From assembly GCA_035699745.1 (NCBI GenBank), contig DASSPH010000032.1:1-64000 (forward strand): a stretch of DNA of 64,000 nt, given 5' to 3'. The position numbers were made by a program, and so were the translations under genes. The stretch comes from Vicinamibacterales bacterium (GTDB taxonomy: Bacteria > Acidobacteriota > Vicinamibacteria > Vicinamibacterales > 2-12-FULL-66-21). The notes under the pieces were generated by a model. That model worked only from the letters and a program-made list of their open reading frames with translations. It did no database searches and was not told the origin of the DNA. Below, in pieces: positions 19,364 to 28,554 of the stretch (its first letter is position 1; each line of letters begins with the position of its first letter).

Positions 19364-22300
19364 ATGCCGATCGTTTTCACGCCGTCGCGCAGCGCCGGCG
19401 TGCTCGCCGCGTCGCTCGGCGCGCTGCTGCTTGCCATCATTCCGGTTCAGCCGTCGGCGCAGGGCGGACAGGCGCCCGTCGCGCCGCTTCCGCCGCCCAT
19501 CAATCAATCGAGCGACCCGCTGCTGCGCAGTTTCCGGTTCCGCTCGATCGGTCCCGCCAGCATGGGCGGGCGCATCGACGACATCGCGGTGTCCGAAACC
19601 GATCCCAACGTCATCTATCTCGGCTACGCCGTGGGCGGCGTGTGGAAATCCGAGAACAACGGCGTCACCTTCGAGCCGGTCTTCGACACCTACAGCACCG
19701 CCTCGATCGGCGACATCGCCATTCATCCCCGTGACCCCAACGTCGTCTACGTCGGCACCGGCGAGCCGAACAACCGCCAGACGTCGTCGTTCGGCGACGG
19801 CATCTACAAGACCACCGACGGCGGCAGGACCTTCACCCACATCGGCCTGAAAGACACCCAGACCATCGCGCGGATCGTGATCGATCCGAAGAACCCGGAG
19901 ACGGTCTACGTGGCGTCGCCGGGGCACCTCTTCGGTCCGAACCCGGAGCGCGGCGTGTACAAGTCGACCGACGGCGGCAAGAACTGGAACCTGGTGAAGT
20001 TCATCGACGACGACACCGGCTTCACCGACATCGCGATCGATCCGGCCAACACCAGCACTCTGTACGCCGCGAGCTATCAGCGCCGCCGCAGCGGCTGCTG
20101 CTTCAACGGCGGCGGCCCCGGCAGCGGGTTGTGGAAGACCACTGACGCGGGCAGGACGTGGACGAAGCTGACCAACGGGCTGCCTCCCGGCACCTACGGC
20201 CGCATCGCCCTCGACGTGTCGCGATCGAACCCGAACGTCGTCTACGTGCAGATCGAGGCAGGGCAGGTCGGCCAGCCGCTGACGACGCCCGGCGTGCAGC
20301 AGAGCGCTGCGACCGAAGCGACGCCGGCGGGCGCGGCTGCGGTCGTGCCGCCGGTCACCGCGCCGGCGCAGCCGCCGACGCCGACGCCGCCGCCCGCGGG
20401 TCGCGGTCGAGCCGCGGGCGTCCCGCCGCAGCCCGGGACGACCCAGCCGGGCGGAGGCCGAGCGGGCGGCGCCGGGCGGGGCCAGGCGTACAACTGGTGC
20501 AACAACGCCGGACCCGGCCGCGGATTCCCCATCGGCCGCGGCGGCCAGACCGCGCAAGGCGATCCGCCGACGGTCCCGCCGCTCGACCCGGCGCGCGGCG
20601 GCGTGTTCCGCTCTGAGAACAAGGGGCAGTCCTGGACGCTCGTGAGCAACTGCAACGCGCGGCCGATGTACTTCAGCCAGGTGCGCGTCGATCCGGCGAA
20701 CGACAGGACGGTCTACGTGGCCGGCCTGCCGATCTACAAGTCACTCGACGGCGGCAGGAGCTTCGCGTCGCTCGACGAGGCGGGCGGACACGGCGATCCC
20801 GGCCACGTCGATCAGCACGCGTTGTGGATCGACCCGCGCAATCCGAAGCATCTGCTGATCGGCAACGACGGCGGCCTGAACATCAGCTGGGATCAGGGCC
20901 GGAGCTGGGACTTCGTCAACACGATGGCGACGGCGCTTCCCTACATCGTGAGCGCCGACATGCGGCGGCCGTACTACGTCTACATCGGACTGCAGGACAA
21001 CGGCAGCTGGGGCGGACCCAGTGCGGTGCGCGGCCGCGGCGGCATCATGAACTCGCACTGGTTCGGCATCGGCGGCGGCGACGGCTTCCACACCGCGGTC
21101 GATCCGACCGACCACAACATCGTGTTCACCGAGTCGCAGGACGGCAACACCAACCGCTACGATCTGCGCACCGGACGCGGACAGAGCGTCCGGCCGAACG
21201 CCGGCGGCCGCGGCGGGCGCGGCAACATCAACGTCCTCAACGCCGCCGCGGGTGACGTCTACCGGTTCAACTGGAACACGCCGTTCCAGATCTCGCCGCA
21301 CAACCCGAAGATCTTCTGGCTCGGCGGCAATCGTCTGTTCAAGTCGTACAACCAGGGGGAGACCTACGTCGCCAGCCCCGATCTGACCCGGAGCGTCGAT
21401 CGCAACACGGTGGCGCTGATGGGCGTGCCGGGCAACGTCACGCAGTTGTCGAAGAACGACGGCGTCGTCTCCCACAGCACGATCACGACGCTGTCGGAAT
21501 CGCCGGTGATGCCGGGCGTCGTCTGGGTCGGCACCGACGACGGGAACGTGCAGGTGAGCCGCGACGGCGGCGCGACGTTCACCGAGGTCAGCCGGAACCT
21601 GCCGGGACTGGCGCCGAACGTGAACCACTGGATCTCGCGCGTCGAGGCGTCGCACTTCGATCAGGCGACGGCCTACGTCTCGGTGGACGATCACCGCGCC
21701 GACGACCTGAAGCCCTACATCTTCGCGACCAAGGACTTCGGCAAGACCTTCGAGAGCATCACCGGCAACCTGCCGCCGTTCGGCAACGTGCAGGTGATTC
21801 GCGAGGACCCGAAGAATCCCGATCTGCTGTTCGCCGGCACCGAGTTCGGCCTCTACGTGACGCTCGATCGCGGCAGGAACTGGCAGAAGTTCATGAACAA
21901 CTACCCGACGGTGCGGACCGACGACATCCTCATCCACCCGCGCGACAACGATCTGATCGTCGCCACCCACGGGCGCAGCGTGTGGATCGCGGACGACATC
22001 ACGCCGCTGCAGCAGCTCACGCCGGCGGTGAAGGATGCGGACGTGACGCTGTTCGACATCCGCCCGGCGGTGGCCTGGCTCAACGATCAGCAGAACAACC
22101 AGCAGGTCGGCGGGCAGAAGGTGTTCGTCGGCGAGAACGCGCCGCGCGGCGCGGCGATCAACTACTACCTCAAGGCGGCGGCGTCCGGCGACGTGAAGAT
22201 CACGATTGCCGACGCGACCGGCCGCGTCATCCGCACGCTCGACGGCCCGAAGACGGCGGGCCTCAACCGCGTGATGTGGAACCTCGCGCCGCAGCCGCAG

Positions 22301-22447
22301 CAGCCGGCCCCGGGCGGCGGGTTCGGCGGCGGACGCGGCGGCGGAGCAGTCGGCGAAGGCACGTATGTCGTCACGCTGGAGGTCGGCGGCAGGAAGCTGA
22401 CCAGGCCGCTGCAGGTGTTGCGGGACGAATGGCTCAACCAACGGTAA
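19364..22447 (+). CDS. Secreted VPS10/sortilin-type beta-propeller protein (paralog 3 of 3)
   Basis: A 1027-residue paralog of the preceding protein. A signal peptide covers about residues 1-32, then FRFRSIGPASMGGRIDDIAV opens the propeller. Blades are marked TTDGGRTF, STDGGKNW, TTDAGRTW, SLDGGRSF, SRDGGATF and TLDRGRNW. A Pro/Gly/Arg-rich loop occupies about residues 310-375 and contains two Cys around NWCNNAGPG; another Gly/Arg loop lies near residue 985 before the terminal strands. The Ig-like C-terminal module (VKITIADATGRVIRTLDG) is preserved. Only 10 bases separate it from the next gene, so the two are probably cotranscribed. The function is not known; the family is often labelled glycosidase without evidence. 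Confidence 0.87.
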   Translation: MPIVFTPSRSAGVLAASLGALLLAIIPVQPSAQGGQAPVAPLPPPINQSSDPLLRSFRFRSIGPASMGGRIDDIAVSETDPNVIYLGYAVGGVWKSENNGVTFEPVFDTYSTASIGDIAIHPRDPNVVYVGTGEPNNRQTSSFGDGIYKTTDGGRTFTHIGLKDTQTIARIVIDPKNPETVYVASPGHLFGPNPERGVYKSTDGGKNWNLVKFIDDDTGFTDIAIDPANTSTLYAASYQRRRSGCCFNGGGPGSGLWKTTDAGRTWTKLTNGLPPGTYGRIALDVSRSNPNVVYVQIEAGQVGQPLTTPGVQQSAATEATPAGAAAVVPPVTAPAQPPTPTPPPAGRGRAAGVPPQPGTTQPGGGRAGGAGRGQAYNWCNNAGPGRGFPIGRGGQTAQGDPPTVPPLDPARGGVFRSENKGQSWTLVSNCNARPMYFSQVRVDPANDRTVYVAGLPIYKSLDGGRSFASLDEAGGHGDPGHVDQHALWIDPRNPKHLLIGNDGGLNISWDQGRSWDFVNTMATALPYIVSADMRRPYYVYIGLQDNGSWGGPSAVRGRGGIMNSHWFGIGGGDGFHTAVDPTDHNIVFTESQDGNTNRYDLRTGRGQSVRPNAGGRGGRGNINVLNAAAGDVYRFNWNTPFQISPHNPKIFWLGGNRLFKSYNQGETYVASPDLTRSVDRNTVALMGVPGNVTQLSKNDGVVSHSTITTLSESPVMPGVVWVGTDDGNVQVSRDGGATFTEVSRNLPGLAPNVNHWISRVEASHFDQATAYVSVDDHRADDLKPYIFATKDFGKTFESITGNLPPFGNVQVIREDPKNPDLLFAGTEFGLYVTLDRGRNWQKFMNNYPTVRTDDILIHPRDNDLIVATHGRSVWIADDITPLQQLTPAVKDADVTLFDIRPAVAWLNDQQNNQQVGGQKVFVGENAPRGAAINYYLKAAASGDVKITIADATGRVIRTLDGPKTAGLNRVMWNLAPQPQQPAPGGGFGGGRGGGAVGEGTYVVTLEVGGRKLTRPLQVLRDEWLNQR

Positions 22448-22457
22448 GGACACTGCT

Positions 22458-23222
22458 ATGAAGAAATTGATGATCGCGGCACTCGTGGGTTCTCTGGCGG
22501 GTTCGATGACGGCGGCGGCGCAGAGCCCGTCGGCGGCGGCAGCGCCGCCCGCGGCGGACGCGGCGGGGACATGGAACGCCAACTTCAAGACGGCCAACGG
22601 CGAGATCCCGGCGCAGATCAAGCTCGCCAAAAGCGGCGAAAAGCTCACCGGCACGATCAGTTCGCAGATGGGCGAGTCGAAGCTCGAGGCGGAACAGAAG
22701 GGGAAGGCCGTGACCCTGTGGTTCACGATGCAGGGGCAGAACGGCCCGCTGGCGATCGAACTGTCGGCGACTCAGGACGGCGATACGCTGACGGGCACCA
22801 CGATGGCCGCGGGCAGCCCCGCCGGCGAGTGGACGGCGACGCGCGACAAGGCCGCGGCATCTGCCGCGCCGGCAGCACCCGCCTCAGCCGCCACGAGCAC
22901 GTCCACCGCGGCGCCTGCCTCCCTGACCGGCACCTGGAACGTGTCGCTCGAGCTGCCGAACATCAACGCCACGCCCACACTGGTGCTGAAGCAGGACGGC
23001 GAGAAGCTGACCGGTGAGTACATCAGCCAGCAGTACGGCAAGTTCCCGCTGACCGGCACGGTGAAGGGATCGGATGTGACGATCACCTTCGCGATGAACG
23101 TCGAAGGAACCGCGCTGAACGTCACCTACGCCGGCAAGATCGACAAGGACGGCACCATCGCGGGCACGGCCAATCTGGGAGACATGATGAATGGCACTTT
23201 TGCCGCTACGCGGCAAAAGTAA
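22458..23222 (+). CDS. Secreted protein with two copies of a small beta domain
   Basis: A 254-residue protein with a signal peptide (residues 1-22, ending AAAQS) and an internal duplication. Copy 1 (about 33-125) runs AGTWNANFKT...LAKSGEKLTGTISSQMGESKLEA...GDTLTGTTMA...GEWTATR. Copy 2 (about 153-254) runs TGTWNVSLEL...LKQDGEKLTGEYISQQYGKFPLTG...DGTIAGTANL...GTFAATRQK. An Ala/Pro/Ser/Thr linker joins them. The alternating pattern suggests a small beta-barrel or lipocalin-like fold; no family is assigned. It follows the VPS10 gene by 10 bases with AAGGA before its ATG, so it may act with that protein. It ends at the boundary of the hairpin repeat at 23226. Confidence 0.75.
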   Translation: MKKLMIAALVGSLAGSMTAAAQSPSAAAAPPAADAAGTWNANFKTANGEIPAQIKLAKSGEKLTGTISSQMGESKLEAEQKGKAVTLWFTMQGQNGPLAIELSATQDGDTLTGTTMAAGSPAGEWTATRDKAAASAAPAAPASAATSTSTAAPASLTGTWNVSLELPNINATPTLVLKQDGEKLTGEYISQQYGKFPLTGTVKGSDVTITFAMNVEGTALNVTYAGKIDKDGTIAGTANLGDMMNGTFAATRQK

Positions 23223-23225
23223 TTT

Positions 23226-23311
23226 GGAAATTTGGAAATTTGGGGATTTGGAAATCTGGAACCCGACGGTTTGACGTTTAGATTTCCAAATTTCCACATT
23301 TCCACATTTCC
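23226..23311. repeat. AT-rich imperfect inverted repeat between convergent genes
   Basis: Arms of 31 bases (23226-23256 and 23281-23311) match at 27 positions by hand count. Each arm is made of iterated GGAAATTT/TTTGG (left) and its complement (right). The element fills the whole gap between two convergent stop codons and is far more AT-rich than its surroundings. A sister element lies at 29335-29427. It could act as a bidirectional terminator or a mobile palindrome. Confidence 0.8.
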
Positions 23312-23317
23312 AAATCC

Positions 23318-24949
23318 TCAGTAGCGCCACCCCTTGAGGTCACTCCCGGGTGGCGCGTACTTTTCGATTTGCCTGGTCATCTTCTCGATGAGTTCCGCCG
23401 GCCGCGGGCCCCAGCAGTGGGGGGCGCGGCGCTGGAACACGATCTCGCCGGTCCACTTCGGGTTTTCCGTCTTCTGCAGGAACGCGTGGAGGTTCTCCAG
23501 CGCGTTGTTCAGATAGTACGAGTCCATGTCGCCCGTGTAGGCGTTCAGCTTGTGCGCCACGTTCGGGCCCAGCGTCGCCCAGCCGGTCTTCAGCACCTCG
23601 AGCAGGTCGTACTTCTTCCATTTCTCCGCCACGGCCCGGTCGATCGCGCCGGTCTGCTTGTCCCAGATCCGCATCGGATAGCCGTCCCTGCCGACCGGGG
23701 AGTAGGTCGCCTCCCAGATGTCCCACTGTCCGCCCGAGCGTGACCGGTCGCCGACGACCAGTTCGTAGCGGTTCTCGTCTTTCATCATCGAGACGACGTT
23801 GCCGTCCGGCTGGCGGCGCGTCGGCCGATCGACCTTCATCCAGTCGTGCTCGATGAAGTAGGCGTTGGCATCCTTGTAGACGTTGACGATCTGGTGGTAG
23901 TTGAAGTCGACCGCGTCGGGGCAGCTGGCGAAGGCGCCGCCGTAGAACGCCGGATAGAACACCTGGTGCGCGAGCGCGATCCAGCCGCCGGTCGATCCGC
24001 CCGACAGCATGCGCGCCCACGGCTGCCGGATGACGCGGAACTGCGTCTCGATCGCCGGCAGCAGCTCCTGCATGATGGCTTCGCCGTACGGCCCGTTGTT
24101 CTCCGAGTTCACGCCGTAGGAATCGTCGTAGTACGGGGAGGGGTGCTGCAGCGTCACGTAGATGAACCGCGGCGTCGTCTCCGCCATCCACAGCTGGTCG
24201 AACTCTCCTCCGGAGCCGAATCCGCCCGGCGCGCGCAGCGAGAAGTGCCCCTGGATGTAGTTGACCGGGTACCTGACGTCGGGATGCGCGTCGTACCCCT
24301 TCGGCAGCAGGATCGTCGCGCCGAGAAACATCGGCTGCCCCCACCACTTGGTCAGCACCTGGCTCTGCATCTTGATCCGCTTCACCATGGCGGTATCGGC
24401 CGGGACGGCGACGGGAGGGATCACTTTGTCGGCGACCAGACGGATCGGAGCGGGGGAACGCGGATCGATGCGCATGCGCACCGGGTCGCCGTAGAGGTTG
24501 CCTGGCGATCGCTTCCAGTTCTGCCCTTCCCACTGGTCCATGTGCATCCACACCGTGTGGCCGTCGGCGCGCGGAAAGCGCGTGTAGACGTTCACGAACG
24601 GCTGCACCCAGTACTCGCCGGCGGGAATGCCGGCCAGGCTCGCGATCGGGTGCCCGCGGTTCTCGCGGGTGAATATCACCGGCGCGCCCGGCGCCAGGTT
24701 GTCGACGAACGCCGAGAACAGCGGCGCCCCCTCGGGATCGGCCTGCTGGATCGGCGCGGTCTGGTTCGTCCGGCTGATGGCGAGATACACCATGCCGGTG
24801 ACCGGCTGCGATCGCGCGTTCTTCGAGAACGAGATCTCGACGCGCACGCCGCGGGGCGGCGCCTGCGCGTCCGTGCGGCCGGCGGCGGCGAGTCCGGCGG
24901 ACAGCGCGACGAGCGCGCCGGTCAGGAGCCGCATGCGAAGGTGCATCAT
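23318..24949 (-). CDS. Secreted alpha/beta-hydrolase esterase
   Basis: A 543-residue exported hydrolase. It has a signal peptide (residues 1-29, ending TDAQA), an N-terminal beta domain of about 170 residues (VRVEISFSKNARSQPVTG), then an alpha/beta-hydrolase domain resembling the esterase-D/enterochelin-esterase group. The nucleophile elbow is SGGSTGGW in RMLSGGSTGGWIALAHQ, an acidic candidate is in ASCPDAVDF, and a late HCWGPRP supplies a likely catalytic His. Conserved surroundings include LLPKGYDAHPDVRYPVNYIQGH and LQHPSPYYDDSYGVNSEN. The substrate is unknown; carbohydrate esters are plausible for this fold. It is divergent from the cyclotransferase gene with only 20 bases between start codons. 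Confidence 0.83.
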   Translation of the reverse strand: MMHLRMRLLTGALVALSAGLAAAGRTDAQAPPRGVRVEISFSKNARSQPVTGMVYLAISRTNQTAPIQQADPEGAPLFSAFVDNLAPGAPVIFTRENRGHPIASLAGIPAGEYWVQPFVNVYTRFPRADGHTVWMHMDQWEGQNWKRSPGNLYGDPVRMRIDPRSPAPIRLVADKVIPPVAVPADTAMVKRIKMQSQVLTKWWGQPMFLGATILLPKGYDAHPDVRYPVNYIQGHFSLRAPGGFGSGGEFDQLWMAETTPRFIYVTLQHPSPYYDDSYGVNSENNGPYGEAIMQELLPAIETQFRVIRQPWARMLSGGSTGGWIALAHQVFYPAFYGGAFASCPDAVDFNYHQIVNVYKDANAYFIEHDWMKVDRPTRRQPDGNVVSMMKDENRYELVVGDRSRSGGQWDIWEATYSPVGRDGYPMRIWDKQTGAIDRAVAEKWKKYDLLEVLKTGWATLGPNVAHKLNAYTGDMDSYYLNNALENLHAFLQKTENPKWTGEIVFQRRAPHCWGPRPAELIEKMTRQIEKYAPPGSDLKGWRY

Positions 24950-24969
24950 GGTGCGAGTATGCTAGCGCA

Positions 24970-25755
24970 ATGGTTCGCAGCGCAGGACTGCTTCTGCTGA
25001 TGGGCACGATTGGCTTTCTCCCGGGGCAGCGCCGCGGCGGCGCCGAGGGTCCCGGCGGCCCGGTGCCGACCTACGGCTACGAAGTGGTGAGGTCGTTCCC
25101 GCACGATCGCGGCGCGTTCACGCAGGGGCTGTTCATCCGCAACGGGTTCTTCTACGAAGGCACCGGGATGACCGGGCAATCCGGCATCCGCAAGGTGAAG
25201 ATCGAGACCGGCGAAGTGCTGCAGGCGCGGGCGCTGGCCTCGCAGTACTTCGGCGAAGGCATCGTCGAATGGAAAGGCTCGATCGTGCAGCTCACGTGGC
25301 AGCACGGCATCGGCTTCGTGTACGACGCCGAGACGTTCGCGCCGCAGCGCACGTTCACTTACCGCGGCGAGGGCTGGGGCCTCACCCACGACGGCGCGCG
25401 CCTGATCATGAGCGACGGATCGGCGCAGCTCCGCTTTCTCGATCCGGCGACGCTGAAAGAGACCGGCCGCCTGACCGTCCGCGATCGGCGCGGCCCGGTC
25501 GCCCAGCTGAACGAGCTGGAGTTCGTCAAGGGGGAGATCTTCGCCAACGTCTGGGGCACCGATCGGATCGTCCGGATCTCGCCGGCGGACGGGAAGGTCA
25601 CCGGCTGGATCGATCTCGCGGGCCTGCTGACGCGCAGCGAGCGCGCCGAGGCCGACGTCCTGAACGGCATCGCCTACGATGCGGCCGCCGATCGCCTCTT
25701 CGTCACCGGCAAGTGGTGGCCGAGAGTGTTCGAGATCAAGCTGATCCGCCGCTGA
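24970..25755 (+). CDS. Glutaminyl-peptide cyclotransferase (plant/bacterial propeller type)
   Basis: A 261-residue protein with a short signal peptide (to about residue 22) and a five-bladed propeller of the glutamine cyclotransferase family (PF05096-type). This family converts N-terminal Gln of exported peptides to pyroglutamate. Characteristic stretches are YEVVRSFPHDRGAFTQGL, FYEGTGMTGQSGIRKV, YFGEGIVEWKGSIVQLTW, TYRGEGWGLTHDG, LNELEFVKGEIFANVW and LNGIAYDAAADRLFVTGKWW. Length is typical. The gene stands alone, divergent from the esterase and convergent with the transporter downstream (22-base gap). Confidence 0.92.
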   Translation: MVRSAGLLLLMGTIGFLPGQRRGGAEGPGGPVPTYGYEVVRSFPHDRGAFTQGLFIRNGFFYEGTGMTGQSGIRKVKIETGEVLQARALASQYFGEGIVEWKGSIVQLTWQHGIGFVYDAETFAPQRTFTYRGEGWGLTHDGARLIMSDGSAQLRFLDPATLKETGRLTVRDRRGPVAQLNELEFVKGEIFANVWGTDRIVRISPADGKVTGWIDLAGLLTRSERAEADVLNGIAYDAAADRLFVTGKWWPRVFEIKLIRR

Positions 25756-25777
25756 TGCTCACCCGCCGGCGACGCGG

Positions 25778-26866
25778 TCAGTGCTCGTCGCTCTGCTCGA
25801 TGCGGCGGTGATCGCGCGCGACCTCGGGGCCGAGGCGGCGCGCCAGCCAGAGGCTCTCGACCGCCGGATACATCGCCGCGAACGGCAGCGCGACCAGCGC
25901 CCCCACGACGCCTCCGAGCTCGGCCCCCACCGCGAAGGCGAGGACGACGGCCAGTGAGGACAGGCGCATCTGGTTGCCGTAGACCTTCGGCGCGACGTAG
26001 TAGTTTTCGACGACGTTGTAGATCACGTTGAACACCAGGGTGGCGATTGCCGCGCCGGCGGAGACGGTGAGCGCCAGCAGCACCATCGGAATCGCGGTGA
26101 GAAAGATCCCGAGCACCGGAATGAAATCGAAGATGCCGGTGAGCAGCGCCAGCAGCAGCGCCGCCGGGACGCCGACGATCCGCAGGAACACGTAGGCGCA
26201 GATGCCCGCCAGAACGGATGTGGCGACGTTCCCGCGGACGTAGCCGACCACCGCGTCGCGCGCGGCGCGCGCCGTCCGGCGCACGCGCGGCCGCTGCGGC
26301 CCCGGCGCAAACGCGACGAGCCATTCGTACGTCCGCCGGCCGTCGATCAGCAGGTATACCGTCAGCACCAGCGCGACGCCGACGGCCAGCACGCCGTTGA
26401 CGATGGCGCGCCCCAGCCGCGACGCGTAGCTGGCGAACTGCCCGCCGGAGCCCGCTGGTTGTGGCGCGTCAGAAGACCGTGTCTGCTCCGACGGCTCCGA
26501 TCCCGGTTGCGGCAGCATCTGCAGCAGCCCCTCCGGCGCGCGGCGGCTGACTTCCGCCTGGATCTCGTCGATGCGCTCGCCGAGCATGCGCCCCTGTTCC
26601 AGCAACTGCGCGCCGGCGCGCCAGGCGAATGCGAGCAGCAGCGCGGCAATCGCCCCGACCACCAGCACCGAACCGTACGCGCGCTTCACGCGCCGCGCTT
26701 CCAGCCAGCCGACGATCGGATCCAGCCCGACCGCGATGAACACGGCGACGACGAAGAGGAGGACCCATTTCCAGAGGTACAGCCAGGCCCACACCAGTGC
26801 GGCGGTGATGACCGCCTTCAGGAAGGTGCGGCCGGTCACGTCCACGCGAAGGCGGTCGGTGCGCAT
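25778..26866 (-). CDS. AI-2E family transporter / PerM-like permease
   Basis: A 362-residue inner-membrane protein of the AI-2E exporter family (PF01594-type). Several hydrophobic helices are visible: LKAVITAALVWAWLYLWKWV, LLFVVAVFIAVGLDPIV, SVLVVGAIAALLLAFAW, INGVLAVGVALVLTVYLLI and paired helices in the conserved C-terminal half (IVGVPAALLLALLTGIFDFI PVLG). Family members move small metabolites or act as Na+/H+ antiporters; the name does not prove AI-2 transport. ATG at 26866 is chosen because the longer frame from 26926 would run into the divergent hydrolase gene and adds only polar residues ahead of the conserved MRTDRLRVDV. Confidence 0.87.
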   Translation of the reverse strand: MRTDRLRVDVTGRTFLKAVITAALVWAWLYLWKWVLLFVVAVFIAVGLDPIVGWLEARRVKRAYGSVLVVGAIAALLLAFAWRAGAQLLEQGRMLGERIDEIQAEVSRRAPEGLLQMLPQPGSEPSEQTRSSDAPQPAGSGGQFASYASRLGRAIVNGVLAVGVALVLTVYLLIDGRRTYEWLVAFAPGPQRPRVRRTARAARDAVVGYVRGNVATSVLAGICAYVFLRIVGVPAALLLALLTGIFDFIPVLGIFLTAIPMVLLALTVSAGAAIATLVFNVIYNVVENYYVAPKVYGNQMRLSSLAVVLAFAVGAELGGVVGALVALPFAAMYPAVESLWLARRLGPEVARDHRRIEQSDEH

Positions 26867-26889
26867 CGACGCGCGGTAACATCGCAAGA

Positions 26890-27690
26890 ATGGCTCCAGT
26901 ACGCGATCGATGGACGGACACCTCACGCGGACGGATGGGTTGGCTCGAGGCGGGCGAAGGCTGGCCGGTGATACTGCTGCACGGGTTTCCCCTGCACGCC
27001 GGCATGTGGCGCGCGCAGCTCGAAGCGGTCCCCGCCGGCTGGCGCTTCGTCGCGCCCCACCTTCGGGGGTTCGGCGCCGGGCCGCCGCTCGATCGCGCGG
27101 TCAGCATGGATGAGTATGCGCGCGACGTCGCCGCGCTCATGGACGCCATCGAGATCGAGCGCGCGGCGATCGGCGGACTGTCGATGGGCGGCTACGTCAC
27201 CTTCGCGCTGTTCCGGCAGGAGCCGGCGCGGTTCACCGCAATGGTCCTGGCCGATACGCGCGCGCAGGCCGACACGCCGCCCGAACGCGAGGGGCGGCAG
27301 CAACTCCGCGCCGTGGCCGCGGAGCATGGGGGGCGCGGCGTGGCGGACCGGATGCTGCCGAAGCTCTTGAGACCGGACGCCACGGCCGAACAGACGCGGA
27401 TGGTGCGCGCCTGGATCGAGTCGGCGGACGCGGCGTCGCTGGATGCGGCGATCGTGGCGCTGATCGAACGGCCCGATTCGACGGCCGACCTCGCCCGCGT
27501 CCGCGTGCCGGCGCTGGTGGTCGTCGGGGACGCCGATACCGTGACGCCGATCGCACATGCCGAGACGATGCAGCGGGCGATCGCGCGCTCCACGCTCGTC
27601 GTCGTCCCGGACGCGGGACACCTGTCGAACGTCGAGCAGCCAGCCCTGTTTTCCCGCGCGCTCGCCGACTTCCTCGGCTCCGCGCTATGA
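26890..27690 (+). CDS. Alpha/beta hydrolase
   Basis: A 266-residue cytoplasmic alpha/beta hydrolase. The oxyanion region is VILLHGFPLHAGMW, the nucleophile elbow is GGLSMGG (Ser near residue 99), the acid is in VVVGDADTVTP and the catalytic His in VPDAGHLSNVEQP, so the triad is complete and correctly ordered. The overall pattern is that of small esterases and 3-oxoadipate enol-lactonase-like proteins, but the substrate cannot be told. It is divergent from the AI-2E-family gene (23 bases between starts) and followed after 7 bases by the DUF547 gene, probably in one operon. Confidence 0.88.
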   Translation: MAPVRDRWTDTSRGRMGWLEAGEGWPVILLHGFPLHAGMWRAQLEAVPAGWRFVAPHLRGFGAGPPLDRAVSMDEYARDVAALMDAIEIERAAIGGLSMGGYVTFALFRQEPARFTAMVLADTRAQADTPPEREGRQQLRAVAAEHGGRGVADRMLPKLLRPDATAEQTRMVRAWIESADAASLDAAIVALIERPDSTADLARVRVPALVVVGDADTVTPIAHAETMQRAIARSTLVVVPDAGHLSNVEQPALFSRALADFLGSAL

Positions 27691-27697
27691 TCCGCGG

Positions 27698-28519
27698 ATG
27701 CGTCGCGCCGCCGTACCGTTCCTGGGAATCATCCTCTCCGCCGCGCTGCTGACCGCACAGCAGTTCACCCCCGCGCCCGGTGCCGAGCTGCTGCACCGGC
27801 CGCTCGATCAGATCCTCGACGTCTACGTCCGGGACGGGCTGGTCTATTACCGCGCGCTCAAGAGCGAACGCGGGCGGCTCGATCGCTACATCGCGTCGCT
27901 GAGCGTCCCGGCGGCCACCTACCTGGGCTGGTCGAAGGGGCAGCAGATGGCGTTCTGGGTGAACGCCTACAACGCGTTCGTGTTGAAGACGGTGATCGAC
28001 AACTACCCGCTGCGCAGTACCATCCGCCAGATTCCCGGGGCGTTCGACAAGACGACGTTCCGCGCCGCCGGGCGCGCGGTGACGCTCGATCAGATCGAGA
28101 AGACGATCCTGCCGGAGTTCAAGGAGCCGCGGCTGTACCTGGCGCTCGGGCGCGGCGCCGTCGGCGGCGGCCGGCTGCGCAGCGAGGCCTACACGGCGGC
28201 GCGGCTCGAGACGCAGCTCGCCGAACTCCAGGCCGAGTTCGTCGCCAACCGTCACCTCTACCGCTTCGATCGCCTGACGAACGAAATCTCGATCACGCCG
28301 ATCCTGAGCTGGCGCGAGACGGAGTTCGTCGCGGCCTACGACAAAGCCGATCCGATCTTCGCCCAGCGCTCGCCAATCGAGCGCGCGATCATCGCCTTCA
28401 TCACCCCGCACCTGCTGCCGATGGAGAAGGAGCAGATCAAACAGAACCAGTTCCGCATCGTCTTTCACGAGATGGACTGGCGGCTCAACGATCTCACCGG
28501 CGGCAGCAGACTCGAATAG
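27698..28519 (+). CDS. Secreted DUF547 protein
   Basis: A 273-residue exported protein of the DUF547 family. It has a signal peptide (MRRAAVPFLGIILSAALLTA) and the family core WSKGQQMAFWVNAYNAFVLK, then VTLDQIEKTILPEFKEPRLY and a conserved tail. In many homologs the motif ALNCGA/SxSCP appears where this protein reads ALGRGAVGGGRL, so the usual Cys and Ser are absent. The ATG at 27698 is chosen over an upstream in-frame start at 27557 that would lie within the preceding gene. No function is established for the family. It sits between the hydrolase and the SDR gene in the same direction. Confidence 0.82.
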   Translation: MRRAAVPFLGIILSAALLTAQQFTPAPGAELLHRPLDQILDVYVRDGLVYYRALKSERGRLDRYIASLSVPAATYLGWSKGQQMAFWVNAYNAFVLKTVIDNYPLRSTIRQIPGAFDKTTFRAAGRAVTLDQIEKTILPEFKEPRLYLALGRGAVGGGRLRSEAYTAARLETQLAELQAEFVANRHLYRFDRLTNEISITPILSWRETEFVAAYDKADPIFAQRSPIERAIIAFITPHLLPMEKEQIKQNQFRIVFHEMDWRLNDLTGGSRLE

Positions 28520-28554
28520 AAGGCGGCAAGCGGAGGGCGGAGAGCGGACAGCTG

